Assembly (NCBI RefSeq): GCF_036206005.1
Contig: NZ_CP108143.1
Coordinates: forward strand, 558,001-622,000
Length of the DNA stretch: 64,000 nucleotides
Origin: Streptomyces sp. NBC_00178
GTDB taxonomy: Bacteria > Actinomycetota > Actinomycetes > Streptomycetales > Streptomycetaceae
Direction: 5' to 3'
A program made the translations under genes and the position numbers. The notes beneath the pieces were generated by a model. It had not been told where the DNA came from, did not search any database, and saw only the letters and a list, made by a program, of their open reading frames with translations. Position 1 is the stretch's first letter; every line of letters starts with the position of its first letter. This document shows positions 27,212-34,664 of the stretch, in pieces.

Positions 27212-27885
27212 TGACCGAGTCCCCCGCGCAGCCGTCCGTCTCGGGACGGTTCCGCAGGCTCCGCCCCGCGTCCGTACGGCCCACCTGGTGGCCGCTGCCG
27301 GCCGGCATCCTGCTCGGGGCAGCCTGCGGATTCTCCTACGGCATGCTCGCCACCCCCCAGTACACGGCCACCAGTTACGCGATGGTCACCGCGGGCAAGA
27401 GCGTCGACCCGGCCGCGGCCCTGGGGTACGCGCAGTCTTACGGCCGCCTGGCCACGAGCGACGCGACCCTCTCGTACGCCAAGGGGGCCGCGGGCGAGCC
27501 GGTGCGCGAACTGCGCACGCACGTGCTGTCCGAGACGTCTCCGGACTCCCCGATGATCGCCGTCACCGGCACGTCGGACGATCCGGACCGTGCCGCGGAC
27601 ATCGCCAACGCCGTCACCGAGGCCGTGGTCGTCAGCAGCGGGCACGTCGCGAAGGACACCGGCGTGAAGCTGATCAAGTTCTCGCACGCCGTTCCACCGG
27701 GCGATCCGGCGTCCCCGTCCGTGCCCCTCGGCGCGGCGGTGGGCGCGAGCGCGGGAGGCCTGGTCGGCGGCCTGGTCCTGCTCGTCCGCCCGCGCCCCGG
27801 ACGCAGGGACACCACCGCGCCGGTGCCCGCACCCGCCCAGGGCGGGGCCGCCGCGCCGGCCGACGAGAAGGAGCTCGTGGGATGA
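27211..27885 (+). CDS. Wzz-like chain-length/capsule co-polymerase protein
   Basis: A 224-residue protein with two membrane helices (about 30-50 and 168-190) enclosing a periplasmic domain. That domain has 'YTATSYAMVTAG', 'SYGRLATSDATLSYAKGAAG' and 'SDDPDRAADIANAVTEAV', the last being the conserved helix of Wzz/YveK proteins. A short Pro/Ala-rich tail follows and there is no tyrosine-kinase domain or Tyr cluster. It should set EPS chain length with the polymerase. The start is fused to the preceding stop, and the end overlaps the next gene by four bases. Confidence 0.85.
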   Translation: MTESPAQPSVSGRFRRLRPASVRPTWWPLPAGILLGAACGFSYGMLATPQYTATSYAMVTAGKSVDPAAALGYAQSYGRLATSDATLSYAKGAAGEPVRELRTHVLSETSPDSPMIAVTGTSDDPDRAADIANAVTEAVVVSSGHVAKDTGVKLIKFSHAVPPGDPASPSVPLGAAVGASAGGLVGGLVLLVRPRPGRRDTTAPVPAPAQGGAAAPADEKELVG

Positions 27886-29045
27886 ACACCGACCGCCGAC
27901 GGCTCACCGTCACGCTCTGCCGCGACCTCGCGGAGTTCACGGACCTCGCCGCGGAGTGGGACGCCCTGCACCGCCGCTGTCCGACCGCCACACCGTTCCA
28001 GAGCCACGCGTGGCTCCGCTCGTGGTGGCTCTCCTACGGAGCGCCCGGCCGGCTCCGCGTGCTGCTGGCACGGCGCAACGGGCGGCTGATCGGGGCGGCG
28101 CCGCTCATGCTCGTGCACCGGCCGATGCCCCTCCTCATGCCGATCGGCGGGGCGATCTCCGACTTCTTCGACATCCTGGTCGACGGCGAGGACGCGCCCG
28201 CCGCCGTGACGGCGCTGGAGCGGGGGCTCCACCGGGCCGCCTCCCACACGGTCGTCGACCTGCGGGAGGTACGGCCCGACGCGTCCGCCCAGCTGCTGTT
28301 CGACAGCTGGTCCGGCGCGCGGAGCAGGCTCACCGACTCGACCTGCATGGAACTGCCCGCCGAGCCGATCGACACCCTCATCGCGCGGATGGGCGGGTCG
28401 CGGGCCCAGCGGTCCCGGGCCAAGCTGCGCAAGATCGACTCGCTGGGCATCGAGTGCCGTGAGGCATCCGTCCACCGGGTGGCGGGCGCGATCGGCAACC
28501 TGCTGCACCTGCACGAGCTGCAGTGGCTCGGCAGGGGGGTCAACCCGGAGCACCTGCGCCCCCGGTTCTGCGCGCACCTGGTGCGCTCCGCGCGCCGGAT
28601 GGTGCGTGACGGGGAGGCCACGGTCAGGGAGTTCGTGCTCGACGGTGAGGTGGTGGCGGCGGACCTGTCCCTCGGGTCGGCGCAGCTCACCGGCGCCTAT
28701 CTGTACGGCGTCGATCCCCGGCTCCGGGAGCGGAAGGTGGACGTCTCGTCGATGCTGCTGCGGGAGATCGCGCGGGAGGCTTCGGGTTCGGGGCGCGGCG
28801 TGCTGAGTCTCCTGCGGGGCGCGGAGCAGTACAAGAACAACTGGGGTCCGGTGGCGGTCGTCAACCAGCGCCTGCTGCTGGCCCGCTCAGCCCTGGAGCC
28901 GATGCTCCGTCTGCGCGAGGGACAGCTGGCCGTGCGCGACCTGGCGGCGGAGACCGTGAAGTCCCGCTTCCCGGCCGCGCGGGACTGGCGCGCCCGGCTG
29001 AGCGAGCTCCCGGTGACCGGACTCTCCCTCGTCACCCGGAGTTGA
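27882..29045 (+). CDS. GNAT-fold acetyltransferase of the BcsL/CelD family
   Basis: A 387-residue Acetyltransf_6-type protein (CelD/BcsL), common in polysaccharide clusters. Visible are 'AEWDALHRRCPTATPFQSHAWLRSW' (cited by its W-x-x-L and TPFQSHAWL parts), a central linker and the second-half motifs 'VREFVLDGEVVAADLSLG' and 'LLRGAEQYKNNWG'. It may acylate an amino sugar, perhaps one exposed by the deacetylase in the same operon. It is the last gene of the operon; the chaplin promoter starts directly after it. Confidence 0.85.
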   Translation: MNTDRRRLTVTLCRDLAEFTDLAAEWDALHRRCPTATPFQSHAWLRSWWLSYGAPGRLRVLLARRNGRLIGAAPLMLVHRPMPLLMPIGGAISDFFDILVDGEDAPAAVTALERGLHRAASHTVVDLREVRPDASAQLLFDSWSGARSRLTDSTCMELPAEPIDTLIARMGGSRAQRSRAKLRKIDSLGIECREASVHRVAGAIGNLLHLHELQWLGRGVNPEHLRPRFCAHLVRSARRMVRDGEATVREFVLDGEVVAADLSLGSAQLTGAYLYGVDPRLRERKVDVSSMLLREIAREASGSGRGVLSLLRGAEQYKNNWGPVAVVNQRLLLARSALEPMLRLREGQLAVRDLAAETVKSRFPAARDWRARLSELPVTGLSLVTRS

Positions 29046-29072
29046 TCCTAGATGATTACTTTTGCGGTGATC

Positions 29073-29100
29073 CGTTACCGTCTGTCGATTCCCGCGTTGT
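29073..29100 (+). promoter_or_regulatory. Sigma-BldN-like promoter of the chaplin gene
   Basis: CGTTAC (29073-29078), a 16-base spacer and CGTTGT (29095-29100) match the sigma-BldN consensus as I recall it (CGTAAC-N16-CGTTGA) with one mismatch per element. Sigma-BldN controls chaplin and rodlin genes in Streptomyces. The predicted leader is about 50 bases. Confidence 0.55.
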
Positions 29101-29155
29101 CAGTGCATACCGGCCGCACCCCCCGCGGCCGGTCTCGAATCCCCAAGGAGAACTG

Positions 29156-29467
29156 ATGTCGCGTATCTCGAAGGTGGCCGCCGTCGTGGCAGGTACCGGT
29201 GCCCTGGTCGCCGGCGGTGCCGGCATGGCCTTCGCCGACGCCGGCGCGGGCGCCGTGGCCGCCGGCTCCCCCGGTGTCCTTTCGGGCAACGTCATCCAGG
29301 TGCCCGTGCACGTCCCGGTCAACGTCTGCGGCAACACGGTCAACGTGATCGCCCTGCTCAACCCGGCGTTCGGCAACACCTGCGCCAACGTGTCGGAGCA
29401 CCACGAGGTCGAGGCCGAGCACCACGACGACTCCAAGGCCGAGGGTGACTACGGCTACGGCCACTGA
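29156..29467 (+). CDS. Chaplin family hydrophobic surface protein with His/acidic tail
   Basis: A 103-residue secreted protein. The signal peptide (about 1-27) ends GMAFA/DAG. It is followed by one chaplin domain at about 30-80: 'AGSPGVLSGNVIQVPVHVPV', 'NVCGNTVNVI', 'LNPAFGNTCAN', with the two conserved Cys. Chaplins assemble into amyloid-like surfactant films on aerial hyphae. Unlike ordinary short chaplins, it carries about 22 extra residues rich in His, Glu/Asp and Tyr (SEHHEVEAEHHDD ... DYGYGH). The ATG has a perfect AAGGAG site. It lies just downstream of the EPS operon and faces the tyrosinase genes. Confidence 0.9.
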   Translation: MSRISKVAAVVAGTGALVAGGAGMAFADAGAGAVAAGSPGVLSGNVIQVPVHVPVNVCGNTVNVIALLNPAFGNTCANVSEHHEVEAEHHDDSKAEGDYGYGH

Positions 29468-29484
29468 TCTCCCTGACGGGACCT

Positions 29485-29530
29485 GCCGGGCCCCCTCCCT
29501 CCGCGTCGGTGCGGAGCGAGGGGGCCCGGC
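29485..29530. terminator. Bidirectional hairpin terminator
   Basis: GCCGGGCCCCCTCCCTCCGC (29485-29504) pairs with GCGGAGCGAGGGGGCCCGGC (29511-29530) with a single mismatch and a 6-base loop, between the chaplin and melC2. Confidence 0.85.
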
Positions 29531-29557
29531 CGCGTCATGCGCGGGACCGGCGGCCGC

Positions 29558-30418
29558 TCACACGTACCGGTAGAGGCGGGAGTGGTCCATGAGCTGGGAG
29601 GGCGGTACGTCCCAGGGCGGCATCGGGCGGTCGTACGGGAAGACCCTGTCCTGCTCGGGGTCGTCGGCCGCCAGCGCGCCGGCCGGCAGGTAGCGCGAGC
29701 GCGGGTGCGCCTTCTGCCAGCGCGTCCACAACAGGTCGATGAAGGCGTGGTGCAGCCAGAAGACGGGGTCGTCGGGCGATGCCGCGCCGGCCATGGACCC
29801 GCCGATCCAGCGGTGGACCCGGTTGTGGTTGGCGATCTCGCGCGACCCCCTGATCCCCCAGCCCTCGATCCTGTTCCGGAAGCCGCGGGTGCTGACGCTG
29901 TTCCAGGGCTCGGCGTCGTAGAGGGGGTCCTTCAGCGCGCGGTCCACCTCCGCCGGGCGGGGCAGGGTGACCGGAGCCGACGGCCGGCCGAAGTCCCGGC
30001 GCAGAAAGGGTTCGTCGGTGACCCCGGCGCTGATCCGCCAGTTTCCCTGCCGGTAGGCGAAGGGCCCCGTCATGACCTGCCGGTCCCCCGGCCTGCCGTT
30101 GCCTCCGAGGAGATCGCCCCTCCACAGGGACGCGCCGGGTGTGTTGTCCCGGGTCCAGTCCCAGTAGGGGATCGAGACGCGCGGGTCGACACTCCGCAGC
30201 GCCTTCTCGAACTCCAGCAGGTATCTGCGGTGCCAGGGGAAGAAGGACGGGGTCATGTGGGCGGGACGCGGCCTGCTGTCCCCGTCGGACACGTAGAACT
30301 CGACGTGCATCCGGACGAACTCGTCGTACCGTCCGGAGCGTTTGAGCTCCAGGATCGCGTCCACGAGACGCTTCTTCTCCGTGCGGGTGAGGTCGCGCTG
30401 ATTCTTGCGGCTGTACAC
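29558..30418 (-). CDS. melC2: Tyrosinase (binuclear copper monooxygenase)
   Basis: A 286-residue tyrosinase that oxidises tyrosine to L-DOPA and DOPAquinone for melanin. The CuA ligands are H38, H54 and H63 (MHVEFY; AHMTPSFFPWHRRYLLEFE). The CuB ligands are H198, H202 and H224 (ANHNRVHRW; FWLHHAFIDLLW). 'SIPYWDWTRDN' is also conserved. The GTG start has GGAGGACG overlapping the melC1 end. It has no signal of its own and is exported in complex with MelC1, 18 bases upstream, as in other Streptomyces. The length is slightly above the 272-280 usual for MelC2. Confidence 0.95.
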   Translation of the reverse strand: MYSRKNQRDLTRTEKKRLVDAILELKRSGRYDEFVRMHVEFYVSDGDSRPRPAHMTPSFFPWHRRYLLEFEKALRSVDPRVSIPYWDWTRDNTPGASLWRGDLLGGNGRPGDRQVMTGPFAYRQGNWRISAGVTDEPFLRRDFGRPSAPVTLPRPAEVDRALKDPLYDAEPWNSVSTRGFRNRIEGWGIRGSREIANHNRVHRWIGGSMAGAASPDDPVFWLHHAFIDLLWTRWQKAHPRSRYLPAGALAADDPEQDRVFPYDRPMPPWDVPPSQLMDHSRLYRYV

Positions 30419-30436
30419 CGGGCTCGTCCTCCGGGG

Positions 30437-30898
30437 TCAGATGGCGTGCGGGGGCGCCGCCGACAGCTGTGCGGCGCCGATCTCGTCGACCGCCGCGCGG
30501 GCCGTCTCGAGCAGCGTGGGGTAGGACTCGTAGTGGTTGACGGCGCTGAGGTAGCTCCCGTCCGCGCGCCGCATCACGTGCAGGGGGCGGCCGTCGATGC
30601 GGACGTCGGCCTCGGGCGCCGTGGTCACCGCACCCGCCGCGGCGGCCTGCGGCCGCGTCCCCGCGGGGACCACCGGGGTGACCCCACCGCGGATCTCGCG
30701 CCCCTTGTACAGCTCGGAGAAGCGCTCGGGCCCCACGGCGTCACGCCGGTCGCCCGCTCCGTCCACCTGCTCCCGCAGGAGTACCGGGGCGAGCGCTCCG
30801 CCGGTGGCGGCGACGACGGCCACGGTGAAGGCGGTCCGCAGGACCGCGCGGCGGGCCGGGCCCGCCGGCTCCGCACCGGTGCGGGTGTTCGGGTTCAT
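30437..30898 (-). CDS. melC1: Tyrosinase copper chaperone/secretion cofactor MelC1
   Basis: A 153-residue caddie protein that loads copper into MelC2 and carries it out of the cell. The N-terminus has a twin-arginine type signal (PARRAVLRTAF followed by a hydrophobic VAVVAATGGALAPVLL stretch). The conserved core is 'FSELYKGREIRGG' and 'RPLHVMRRADGSYLSAVNHYESYPTLLETA', cited by HVMRRADGSYLS and NHYESYPTL. Position 5' of melC2 on the same strand is the classic melC operon. No DNA is missing between the two genes. Confidence 0.93.
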   Translation of the reverse strand: MNPNTRTGAEPAGPARRAVLRTAFTVAVVAATGGALAPVLLREQVDGAGDRRDAVGPERFSELYKGREIRGGVTPVVPAGTRPQAAAAGAVTTAPEADVRIDGRPLHVMRRADGSYLSAVNHYESYPTLLETARAAVDEIGAAQLSAAPPHAI

Positions 30899-31237
30899 GG
30901 TGGGTGTACCTGCCTCTCGTCCGCTTCCGCGAGGTGTCTCGCACACGTGGGCAACGACGCGCGGGGCGAACGGTTCTGATGGACCGGAACGCGCCCTGCC
31001 GGTCTCCACGCGCCCGCGGCACCCGGCGCGGCGTAACGGCCGGCTGTCGGACACGTCCCATTACACCCCGAGCGGGGCAGGCCTCCGCCGCGCGACGCGC
31101 GTCGGGTGCGTGCCCGGGCCGGACGGCCCTCCGCGCGTACCGCGACCGTGGGAATTCGTCCGGCCGCTCCGGCCGTGTCGGCCTCCCGGAGGGGGCCGCC
31201 GGGCCAGCATGGCCGTCCGAACCCCCGGAGGTTGGAC
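30899..31237. other. Divergent intergenic region, melC operon and P450
   Basis: 339 GC-rich bases with no gene and no clear -10/-35 for either direction. The readings through it on both strands are shadow frames. The region should contain the melC and P450 promoters. Confidence 0.4.
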
Positions 31238-32500
31238 ATGAACGCGCCGACGCAGGCACCCGCCCACCGCGTGCGAGGGACGGAGGGTGCGGACCTCGCC
31301 GACCCGGCGTTCTGGCGGCTCCCGCGGTCGCGGCGCCTGTCGGAGTTCGCGCGGCTCCGGGAACTCGACGCCCCGGTCCGCTTCACGCCGGGCAACGGGT
31401 CGCGCACACCCTTCTACGCCCTCGTCAGGCACGCCGACGTGCGGGCGGCCAGCCGGCAGCCGCTCCTCTTCGCGAGCGCGCCCGGGGCCACCTCTCCGGA
31501 ACCGGCGCCCTGGGCGAAGGCGCTGTTCGGCAACTCCATGGTGAACATGGACGGTCCCGGGCACGCGGGTCTGCGCAGGACCATCTCGCGCGCCTTCACA
31601 CCGCGGCTGCTCGCCGCGGCCGAGGAGAACATCTCCGCCGTCGCCGCGCGGCTGGTCGACGAGACGGCCGCCGAGGGCCCTGGTGACTTCATGCGGTCGG
31701 CGGCCTCGCGCATGCCCTTCGAGGTCATCTGCGACCTGATGGGCATCCCCGCCCGCCACCGCACCGCGATCCTCGCCCGGATCGACGACGCGTCGGAGTA
31801 CGTCGGGGTGCAGCGCCGCGGCCGGGCGCGGCTGCGCGTGCCCGGCCGGGGTCTGCGCTCGCTGGCCCGCATGCAGTTCGAGATGGCGGGCATCGCCCGG
31901 GAGCGGCGTCGCGTCCCGGCGGACGACGTGATCTCGGCGCTCGTGCGCGCCGACGTCGACGGGCGGGCCCTGTCCTCCCGCGAGCTCGGCGCGTTCTTCT
32001 CGCTGCTTCTCGTGGCCGGTGTGGAGACCACCCGGAACGCGATCGCCCACGGGCTGGTCCTGCTGACCGCGCATCCGGAGCAGCGGGCGCTCCTGAGGTC
32101 CGATTTCGAGCGGTACGCCGACGGCGCCGTGGACGAGATCGTCCGCCACTCGACGCCCATCATCCAGTTCCGCCGCACGGTCGCCGCCGAATGCGAGCTG
32201 GGAGGGCGCACGTTCCTGCCCGGGGAGAAGGCCGTGCTCCTGTACGCGTCGGCGAACCGGGACGCCTCGGTCTTCGCGGACCCCGACGCCTTCGACATCA
32301 CCCGGTCGCCGAATCCGCACCTGGGCTACGGCGGCGGCGGGCCGCACCACTGTCTGGGCGCGCATCTGGCGAAACTGGAGATGAAGGCCCTGTTCCGGAC
32401 CATGCTCGAACGGCTGGGAGACGTACGGTCGGTGGGAGAGCCGGGGCTGGTCGACTCGAATTTCGACAATCGTGTCGGCACCCTCCCCTACGCATTCTGA
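31238..32500 (+). CDS. Cytochrome P450
   Basis: A 420-residue soluble bacterial P450. The I-helix oxygen-binding motif is LVAGVETT, the K-helix ExxR is EIVR, and the heme-binding segment is LGYGGGGPHHCLG with the thiolate ligand C372. The usual Phe of FxxGxxxC is Tyr here. The GYGGGGPHHCLGAHLAKLE segment resembles the CYP124/CYP125/CYP142 type that acts on branched lipids or sterols, but a natural-product role is equally possible. The ATG has GGAGG eight bases upstream. No ferredoxin or partner gene is adjacent. Confidence 0.93.
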   Translation: MNAPTQAPAHRVRGTEGADLADPAFWRLPRSRRLSEFARLRELDAPVRFTPGNGSRTPFYALVRHADVRAASRQPLLFASAPGATSPEPAPWAKALFGNSMVNMDGPGHAGLRRTISRAFTPRLLAAAEENISAVAARLVDETAAEGPGDFMRSAASRMPFEVICDLMGIPARHRTAILARIDDASEYVGVQRRGRARLRVPGRGLRSLARMQFEMAGIARERRRVPADDVISALVRADVDGRALSSRELGAFFSLLLVAGVETTRNAIAHGLVLLTAHPEQRALLRSDFERYADGAVDEIVRHSTPIIQFRRTVAAECELGGRTFLPGEKAVLLYASANRDASVFADPDAFDITRSPNPHLGYGGGGPHHCLGAHLAKLEMKALFRTMLERLGDVRSVGEPGLVDSNFDNRVGTLPYAF

Positions 32501-32637
32501 CGGGTCACCCGAATGGTGCGATCGAAGCCGCCGCGCGTCGCGAATGGTCTATTCCCGGCCGGTCCCGCAGGCCGTTGTTGAATCTTTCTCCTTAATGTCG
32601 TCATGGTCGGATACCGGCCGTAATCCAAGGAGGAACC

Positions 32638-33831
32638 GTGCCCGCACAGCGCCGTCTCATCAATTTCGGCATCGGGGCGACCGCGTTCGGCCTCCTCGTG
32701 AGCGGTGCGGTCCTCGTCGGCCACGACGGCGCGGACACGGAGGCCGGCAAGGGCTCCGCTCGGAGTGCACCGGAACCGGCCGGAACGACGGCCATCGGGG
32801 CCTACCTGCACTACGGCCCCAAGGGCGTGCAGCGGATGGCCGAGCTGTCGCGGTGGCTCGGCGGCACGGAACTACGGGTCGGGCACAGCTATCTGCCGGG
32901 CGACGTGTGGCAGAACATCGAGGGCCGGCCCGGGTTCCTCGCCTACTGGGCCGCGTGGCGGCGCGCGGACGCGAACCGGATGTTCGTCCTCAACACGCCG
33001 ATGATGGAGCGCAACGAGGACCGCGTCTCCGACCGCGAGGTGCGGAGCCTGCTGCGCGCCGGGGTCGACGGGCAGTACGACGAGCACTTCCGCAGACTGG
33101 CGGAGCGCCTGGTCCTGCTGGGCATCCCGGACACCGTGCTCGTGCTGGGCTGGGAGATGAACGGCACCACGTACACGCACCGCTGCGGCCCGGACCCCGT
33201 GGCCTGGAAGGCGTACTGGAAGCGCATCGTCACGACGATGCGGTCGGTGCCGGGCCAGAAGTTCCGTTTCGACTTCGCGCCGAGCAGGGGACGGGACGCG
33301 GTGCCCTGGACCGAGTGCTATCCGGGTGACGACGTCGTGGACATCATCGGCATGGACTCCTACGACCAGCCGCCCGCCCGGACCTTCGACGAGCAGGTCA
33401 GCGAACCCTACGGGCTGCAGAAGCAGGTCGACTTCGCGGCCGAGCACGGCAAGCCGATCTCCTTCCCGGAGTGGGGGCTGTTCCGCAACGGCGACAACCC
33501 GGAGTACATGCGCCGCATGCTGGAGTGGATCGATCTGCACAAGCCGCTCTACCAGACGATCACGGACTACTGCCCGCACGGGGTGTGGCAGTGCTCCGAG
33601 AACCCCCTGTCCTCGGCGGTCTTCCGGGACAAGCTGAGCGGGCTCCCGAACGCCGAGCCGTCCGCACCCGCGCCCGACCCGAGCGGGACGCCGGCCGTGC
33701 CGAAGCCGGACAAGCCCACGCCGACGGTGCCCGTCCCGGACCCCAACGCGGACGAGTGGTGCGTCAGCCTTCCGCTGAGCGACTGGTTCGGCCAGTGGCT
33801 GACGGACCGCGAGTTCTGCGTGCGACGCTGA
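32638..33831 (+). CDS. Secreted GH26-type (beta-mannanase-like) glycoside hydrolase
   Basis: A 397-residue protein with an N-terminal signal or anchor (residues 8-27), a Ser/Ala/Pro linker and a GH26-like barrel. 'VLGWEMNG' places the acid/base at E173, and 'ISFPEWGLF' the nucleophile at E278. 'FRFDFAPSRGRD' and 'DIIGMDSYDQP' lie between them. A Pro-rich linker (PAPDPSGTPAVPKPDKPTPT) leads to a short Cys-containing C-terminal piece (DEWCVSLPLSDWFGQWL ... FCVRR). The GTG has AAGGAGGAACC. The substrate, mannan or another beta-glycan, is not determined. Confidence 0.85.
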   Translation: MPAQRRLINFGIGATAFGLLVSGAVLVGHDGADTEAGKGSARSAPEPAGTTAIGAYLHYGPKGVQRMAELSRWLGGTELRVGHSYLPGDVWQNIEGRPGFLAYWAAWRRADANRMFVLNTPMMERNEDRVSDREVRSLLRAGVDGQYDEHFRRLAERLVLLGIPDTVLVLGWEMNGTTYTHRCGPDPVAWKAYWKRIVTTMRSVPGQKFRFDFAPSRGRDAVPWTECYPGDDVVDIIGMDSYDQPPARTFDEQVSEPYGLQKQVDFAAEHGKPISFPEWGLFRNGDNPEYMRRMLEWIDLHKPLYQTITDYCPHGVWQCSENPLSSAVFRDKLSGLPNAEPSAPAPDPSGTPAVPKPDKPTPTVPVPDPNADEWCVSLPLSDWFGQWLTDREFCVRR

Positions 33832-33889
33832 GGCGAGGCCGCGGCGGACCGGGCGGCGTGCCCGGGACCGGTGATCGAGGGAGCACGGC

Positions 33890-34642
33890 ATGCGGGTGGC
33901 GGTGGCCGGCGGGACCGGCCTGGTGGGACGTCTGGTCGTCGGCGAACTGACGGCCGCGGGACACGAGCCGGTCGTGCTGTCCCGGGCACGCGGGGTGGAC
34001 CTCGTCCGGGGCACCGGCCTCGACGGGGCCCTGTCCGGTGTGGACGTGGTCGTCGACGTGAGCAACGTGACGACGCTCAGCAGGCGCAGGGCGGTCGGGT
34101 TCTTCGACTCGGCCGGCCACCGCCTGCTGGACGCGGCCGCGGGTGCCGGGGTGCGCCACCACGTGGCGCTGTCGATCGTCGGCGTCGACCGGGTCGCCCA
34201 CGGCTACTACGCGGGCAAGCTGCGCCAGGAGGAGATCGTGGCGGAGGGCCGGGTGCCGTGGACCGTGCTGCGGGCCACGCAGTTCCACGAGTTCGTCGGC
34301 CAGACGCTCCAGCAGATGCCGAGGCGGCTGGCCGTGGTGCCCCGGATGACCACCCGGCCGGTGGCGGCCCGGGAGGTCGCCCGGCATCTGGTGGAACTGG
34401 CCCTCGCTCCCCCGCGGGGGATGGCCCCGGAGCTCGCCGGACCGCGGGTGGAGCAACTCGTGGACCTGGTGCGCAGGCTGCTCGCCGCCAGGCAGGAGCG
34501 CCGCCTCGTGGTGCCCCTGTGGCTGCCCGGAGCGGCGGGGGCCGCCATGCGGGGCGACGGTCAGTTGCCCCTGGGACAGGGGCCGAGGGGCTCGGAGACC
34601 TTCGACGAGTGGCTCGTCCGCACCGGCGGGCGGGAGGGCTGA
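33890..34642 (+). CDS. NmrA-like NAD(P)H-binding atypical short-chain reductase
   Basis: A 250-residue Rossmann protein. The N-terminal GGTGLVGRLVV (about 8-18) is the atypical SDR dinucleotide motif. 'VDVVVDVSN', 'HHVALSIVGVDRV' and the active-site-like 'YYAGKLRQEEIV' (YxxxK) follow, then 'WTVLRATQFHEFV'. Members act as redox sensors or reductases in uncharacterised pathways. The ATG has GGGAG upstream. It follows the hydrolase by 58 bases but has no obvious functional link to it. Confidence 0.88.
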   Translation: MRVAVAGGTGLVGRLVVGELTAAGHEPVVLSRARGVDLVRGTGLDGALSGVDVVVDVSNVTTLSRRRAVGFFDSAGHRLLDAAAGAGVRHHVALSIVGVDRVAHGYYAGKLRQEEIVAEGRVPWTVLRATQFHEFVGQTLQQMPRRLAVVPRMTTRPVAAREVARHLVELALAPPRGMAPELAGPRVEQLVDLVRRLLAARQERRLVVPLWLPGAAGAAMRGDGQLPLGQGPRGSETFDEWLVRTGGREG

Positions 34643-34664
34643 CACTCACGCACCCGTTCTCCGC

